Shown: positions 60,991 through 64,000 of the stretch, in pieces
How the letters are laid out: each line of letters begins with the position of its first letter
How positions within the stretch are numbered: position 1 is the stretch's first letter
Origin: Mycobacterium sp.
Lineage (GTDB): Bacteria; Actinomycetota; Actinomycetes; Mycobacteriales; Mycobacteriaceae
Length of the DNA: 64,000 nt
Direction: 5' to 3'
NCBI GenBank assembly: GCA_020438845.1
Contig: JAGQTV010000103.1
Span: 62,001-126,000, forward strand
Translations under genes and position numbers: made by a program
Notes under the pieces: model-generated
What the model saw: the letters and a program-made list of their open reading frames with translations, nothing else
Database searches by the model: none
Told to the model about the DNA's origin: nothing

Positions 60991-63900
60991 TCAGTCGGCA
61001 CCCAGCGCGGCGTGCAACTCCTGCAGCGACCGCACGTCGATGTCGCCGCGGATCGCGGCCTCGATCCCCTGCACCGCTGCCGAGGCGCCCTGCACGGTGG
61101 TGATGCACGGGATGTTCATCGCCACTGCCGCTGAACGGATCTCGTATCCATCTATGCGTGGCCCGGAGTTCCCGTATGGGGTGTTGACCACCATGTTGAC
61201 CACGCCGGCGTTGATGGCGTCGAGCGCGGTCATCTCCGGCCGACCGTCCCCCGGTGCCTCGAAGTGCTTGCGCACCACCTCACAGGGAATCCCGTTGCGG
61301 CGCAGCATCTCCGCGGTTCCCTCAGTGGCCAGCACCCGGAAACCCAGATCTGCCAACCGCTTGACCGGGAAGACCAGCGAGCGTTTGTCGCGGTTGGCCA
61401 CCGACACGAAGACGGTTCCCTGCATCGGCAGCGAGCCGTACGCGGCCGTCTGGCTCTTGGCGAATGCGCTGCCGAAGTCGTGGTCGATCCCCATCACCTC
61501 CCCGGTGGACTTCATCTCCGGGCCCAACAGCGAGTCCACCCCGGAACCGTCATGGCGGCGGAACCGTCGGAACGGAAGCACGGCCTCCTTCACTGCGATA
61601 GGCGCGTTCCGACCCGGGCTTGAACCGTCGCCGATCGCCGCGAGAACCCCCTCGGCACGCAATTGGGAGATGCCGGCGCCCAGCATCACCCGCGCGCACG
61701 CTTTGGCCAGCGGCACCGCGGTGGCCTTGGAGACGAACGGGACGGTCCGGCTCGCCCGCGGATTGGCTTCCAGGACGTAGAGCACGTCGTCCTTCAACGC
61801 GTACTGCACGTTGAGAAGTCCGACCACGCCGATGCCGTGGGCGATGGCCTCGGTGGCATGGCGGACCGCCTCGATATCGCTGCGGCCCAGCGTCACCGGC
61901 GGCAGGGCGCAGGCGGAGTCACCGGAATGGATGCCGGCCTCCTCGATGTGTTCCATGATCCCGCCGATGTAGACCTCAGTGCCGTCACACAGGGCGTCGA
62001 CGTCGATCTCGATGGCGTCTTCGAGGAACCGGTCGACCAGAACCGGGTGCTCGGGCGACAGCTGCGTCGCGCGGGTGATGTAGCCGTGCAGTGTCTTCTC
62101 GTCATAAACGATCTCCATGCCCCGACCGCCCAACACATAGGACGGGCGGACCAGCACCGGGTAGCCGATGGCCGAGGCAATCTCACGGGCCTCTTCGAAG
62201 CTCGTTGCGGTGCCGAATTTCGGGGCCGGGAGCCCGGCGTTGACCAACACCTGGCCAAACCGGCCGCGGTCCTCAGCCAGGTCGATCGCCTCGGGACGGG
62301 TGCCGACGATCGGCACGCCGGCGTCTTCAAGGCGGTGTGCCAGGCCGAGCGGGGTCTGGCCACCCAGTTGGACTATCACCCCGACCACTCCCGGACCGCC
62401 GTGCCCGGACAGGGATTCGGCTCGATACACCTCAAGCACGTCTTCGAAGGTCAGCGGCTCGAAGTACAACCGGTCGGCGGTGTCGTAATCGGTGGACACC
62501 GTCTCCGGGTTGCAGTTGACCATGACGGTCTCGAAACCGGCTTCCGACAGCGTGGTGGCCGCGTGCACGCAGCTGTAGTCGAATTCGATCCCCTGTCCGA
62601 TCCGGTTGGGCCCGGACCCCAGGATCAGCACCTTGGGCTTGTCGGCCTGAGGGGCGACCTCGCTCTCGGCGGCCGGGTCGAGTTCGTAGCTGGAGTAGTG
62701 GTATGGGGTCTTGGCTTCGAATTCCGCGGCGCAGGTGTCGACGGTCTTGAACACCGGATGGATACTCAGTCGCTGGCGCAGCGTCCGTACCCCGGCCTCA
62801 CCGGCCAGTTCCGGCCGCAGTGCGGCGATCTGACGATCGGAGAGCCCGTTGTGTTTGGCCCGCCGCAGCAGATCCGCATCGAGCACCGGGGCGTCCACCA
62901 CTTCGGTCCGCAGCGCCACCAGTCCGTTGATCTGTTCGACGAACCAGGGGTCGACGCCGGAGGCCTCGGCGACCTGCTCGACAGTCGCCCCCAGCCGCAG
63001 CGCCAGTTCGATGTCATAGAGCCGGCCCTCGGTGGGGGTGCGGAGTCGAGCCAGAATCTCGTCGGTCCAGCCGTCGTCGTCCGGTCCGGTCCAGAAACCG
63101 GCTTTGGTGGTTTCCAGGGAGCGCATCACCTTACCGAGGGCCTCGACGAAGTTGCGGCCCAATGACATTGCCTCCCCGACCGACTTCATGGCGGTGGTCA
63201 GGGTGGGGTCTGCGCCCGGGAACTTCTCGAACGCGAACCGAGGTGCCTTGACCACCACGTAGTCCAGAGTGGGCTCGAAACAGGCGGGGGTCTCCTTGGT
63301 GATGTCGTTGAGGATCTCGTCGAGGGTGTAGCCGATGGCGAGTTTGGCGGCGATCTTGGCGATCGGGAAACCGGTGGCCTTCGAGGCCAGCGCGCTCGAC
63401 CGCGACACCCGTGGGTTCATCTCGATCACGATGAGCCGACCGTCTTTTGGGTCCACCGCGAACTGGATGTTGCAGCCCCCGGTGTCCACGCCGACCTCGC
63501 GCAGGATGGCGATGCCCAGGTCGCGCATCTTCTGGTACTCGCGGTCGGTCAACGTCATGGCCGGTGCGACGGTGACCGAGTCACCGGTGTGCACCCCCAT
63601 CGGGTCGACGTTCTCGATCGAGCAGACCACCACGACGTTGTCGTTGCCGTCGCGCATCAGCTCGAGTTCGTATTCCTTCCATCCGTAGATGGACTCCTCG
63701 ATGAGAACGTTGGCACTGGGCGAGGCGGCCAGGCCCTCCCCGGCCATCCGCTCGACATCCTCGACCGTGTGTGCCATGCCGGAGCCCAAGCCGCCCATGG
63801 TGAACGACGGCCGGACCACCACCGGCAGGCCCACCTCGGCGACCGTCTCACGGACCTCGGCCATGGTGAAACACACCCTGGACTTGGCCGACTCTCCCCC

Positions 63901-64000
63901 GACTTTGGCCACGATGTCCTTGAACTGCTGGCGGTCCTCGCCGCGTTGGATGGCCTCAAAGTCGGCACCGATGAGTTCGACGTTGTAACGCTCCAGGGCC
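60991..64000 (-). CDS. carB: Carbamoyl-phosphate synthase large subunit, C-terminal 1,000 residues (runs off right edge)
   Basis: Partial gene; the frame is open from the stop at 60991 to the window edge, and the N-terminal about 110 residues are outside. Both ATP-grasp halves are recognisable: [17 protein letters not shown] in the first (carboxyphosphate) and [20 protein letters not shown] in the second (carbamate), each with an [18 protein letters not shown] / [18 protein letters not shown] metal-site segment. The oligomerisation region and the inter-domain [19 protein letters not shown] follow between them, and the C-terminal MGS-like allosteric domain ends the protein. It makes carbamoyl phosphate for pyrimidines and arginine. 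Confidence 0.97.
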   Translation of the reverse strand, partial: ALERYNVELIGADFEAIQRGEDRQQFKDIVAKVGGESAKSRVCFTMAEVRETVAEVGLPVVVRPSFTMGGLGSGMAHTVEDVERMAGEGLAASPSANVLIEESIYGWKEYELELMRDGNDNVVVVCSIENVDPMGVHTGDSVTVAPAMTLTDREYQKMRDLGIAILREVGVDTGGCNIQFAVDPKDGRLIVIEMNPRVSRSSALASKATGFPIAKIAAKLAIGYTLDEILNDITKETPACFEPTLDYVVVKAPRFAFEKFPGADPTLTTAMKSVGEAMSLGRNFVEALGKVMRSLETTKAGFWTGPDDDGWTDEILARLRTPTEGRLYDIELALRLGATVEQVAEASGVDPWFVEQINGLVALRTEVVDAPVLDADLLRRAKHNGLSDRQIAALRPELAGEAGVRTLRQRLSIHPVFKTVDTCAAEFEAKTPYHYSSYELDPAAESEVAPQADKPKVLILGSGPNRIGQGIEFDYSCVHAATTLSEAGFETVMVNCNPETVSTDYDTADRLYFEPLTFEDVLEVYRAESLSGHGGPGVVGVIVQLGGQTPLGLAHRLEDAGVPIVGTRPEAIDLAEDRGRFGQVLVNAGLPAPKFGTATSFEEAREIASAIGYPVLVRPSYVLGGRGMEIVYDEKTLHGYITRATQLSPEHPVLVDRFLEDAIEIDVDALCDGTEVYIGGIMEHIEEAGIHSGDSACALPPVTLGRSDIEAVRHATEAIAHGIGVVGLLNVQYALKDDVLYVLEANPRASRTVPFVSKATAVPLAKACARVMLGAGISQLRAEGVLAAIGDGSSPGRNAPIAVKEAVLPFRRFRRHDGSGVDSLLGPEMKSTGEVMGIDHDFGSAFAKSQTAAYGSLPMQGTVFVSVANRDKRSLVFPVKRLADLGFRVLATEGTAEMLRRNGIPCEVVRKHFEAPGDGRPEMTALDAINAGVVNMVVNTPYGNSGPRIDGYEIRSAAVAMNIPCITTVQGASAAVQGIEAAIRGDIDVRSLQELHAALGAD

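Overview
This 64-kb window is GC-rich actinobacterial chromosome, and its gene content is specifically mycobacterial. It carries mptB (lipomannan core mannosyltransferase), the lprG-P55 glycolipid export pair, mihF, a cutinase-like esterase, a secreted haemophore-like protein, a PriA without helicase motifs and the OpcA/G6PDH module. From memory, the order follows the Mycobacterium tuberculosis segment Rv1384 (carB) to Rv1464 (csd), read here in reverse. Several local differences (a phosphoenolpyruvate carboxylase, an intein-free SufB, no PE/PPE genes) suggest a non-tuberculous, possibly fast-growing species. Start codons are often GTG, adjacent genes very often overlap by 4 bases (ATGA or GTGA), and several genes look leaderless, with a TAnnnT -10 box 6-7 bases before the start codon.

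Layout. 1-4.4 kb: minus-strand suf operon (sufR-B-D-C-S, running off the left edge) for Fe-S cluster assembly. 4.5-9.0 kb: mptB, an ABC exporter pair and heme A synthase ctaA. 8.9-11.9 kb: an ATP-grasp protein, a quinone oxidoreductase and heme O synthase ctaB. 12.1-19.0 kb: pentose-phosphate operon tkt-tal-zwf-opcA-pgl plus a small coiled-coil protein. 19.0-24.7 kb: accessory segment with ppc, an amidohydrolase and a probable prokaryotic pentameric ligand-gated ion channel. 24.8-28.1 kb: secG, tpiA, pgk, gap. 28.2-36.6 kb: an MpaB-type oxygenase, whiA-yvcK-rapZ-uvrC, a PH-like membrane protein, ribH and ribBA. 36.6-46.5 kb: riboflavin genes ribE and ribD interleaved with an MHS transporter, lprG-P55, a cyclic-nucleotide-binding ABC transporter and rpe, together with three decayed genes (two EAL-domain remnants and a vapBC remnant). 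46.5-53.4 kb: rsmB, fmt, lemA, a DUF2207 membrane protein and priA. 53.5-55.8 kb: cutinase, HSL-type lipase and haemophore-like gene. 55.8-64 kb: metK, coaBC, rpoZ, gmk, mihF, pyrF and carB (running off the right edge).

Most of the window is conserved housekeeping sequence. The parts worth a second look are the ion channel, the cNMP-binding ABC transporter with a tiny upstream ORF, the three remnant genes, and an unusual number of short tandem repeats placed at gene ends, starts and linkers. I see no rRNA, tRNA, CRISPR array, prophage or intact insertion sequence.
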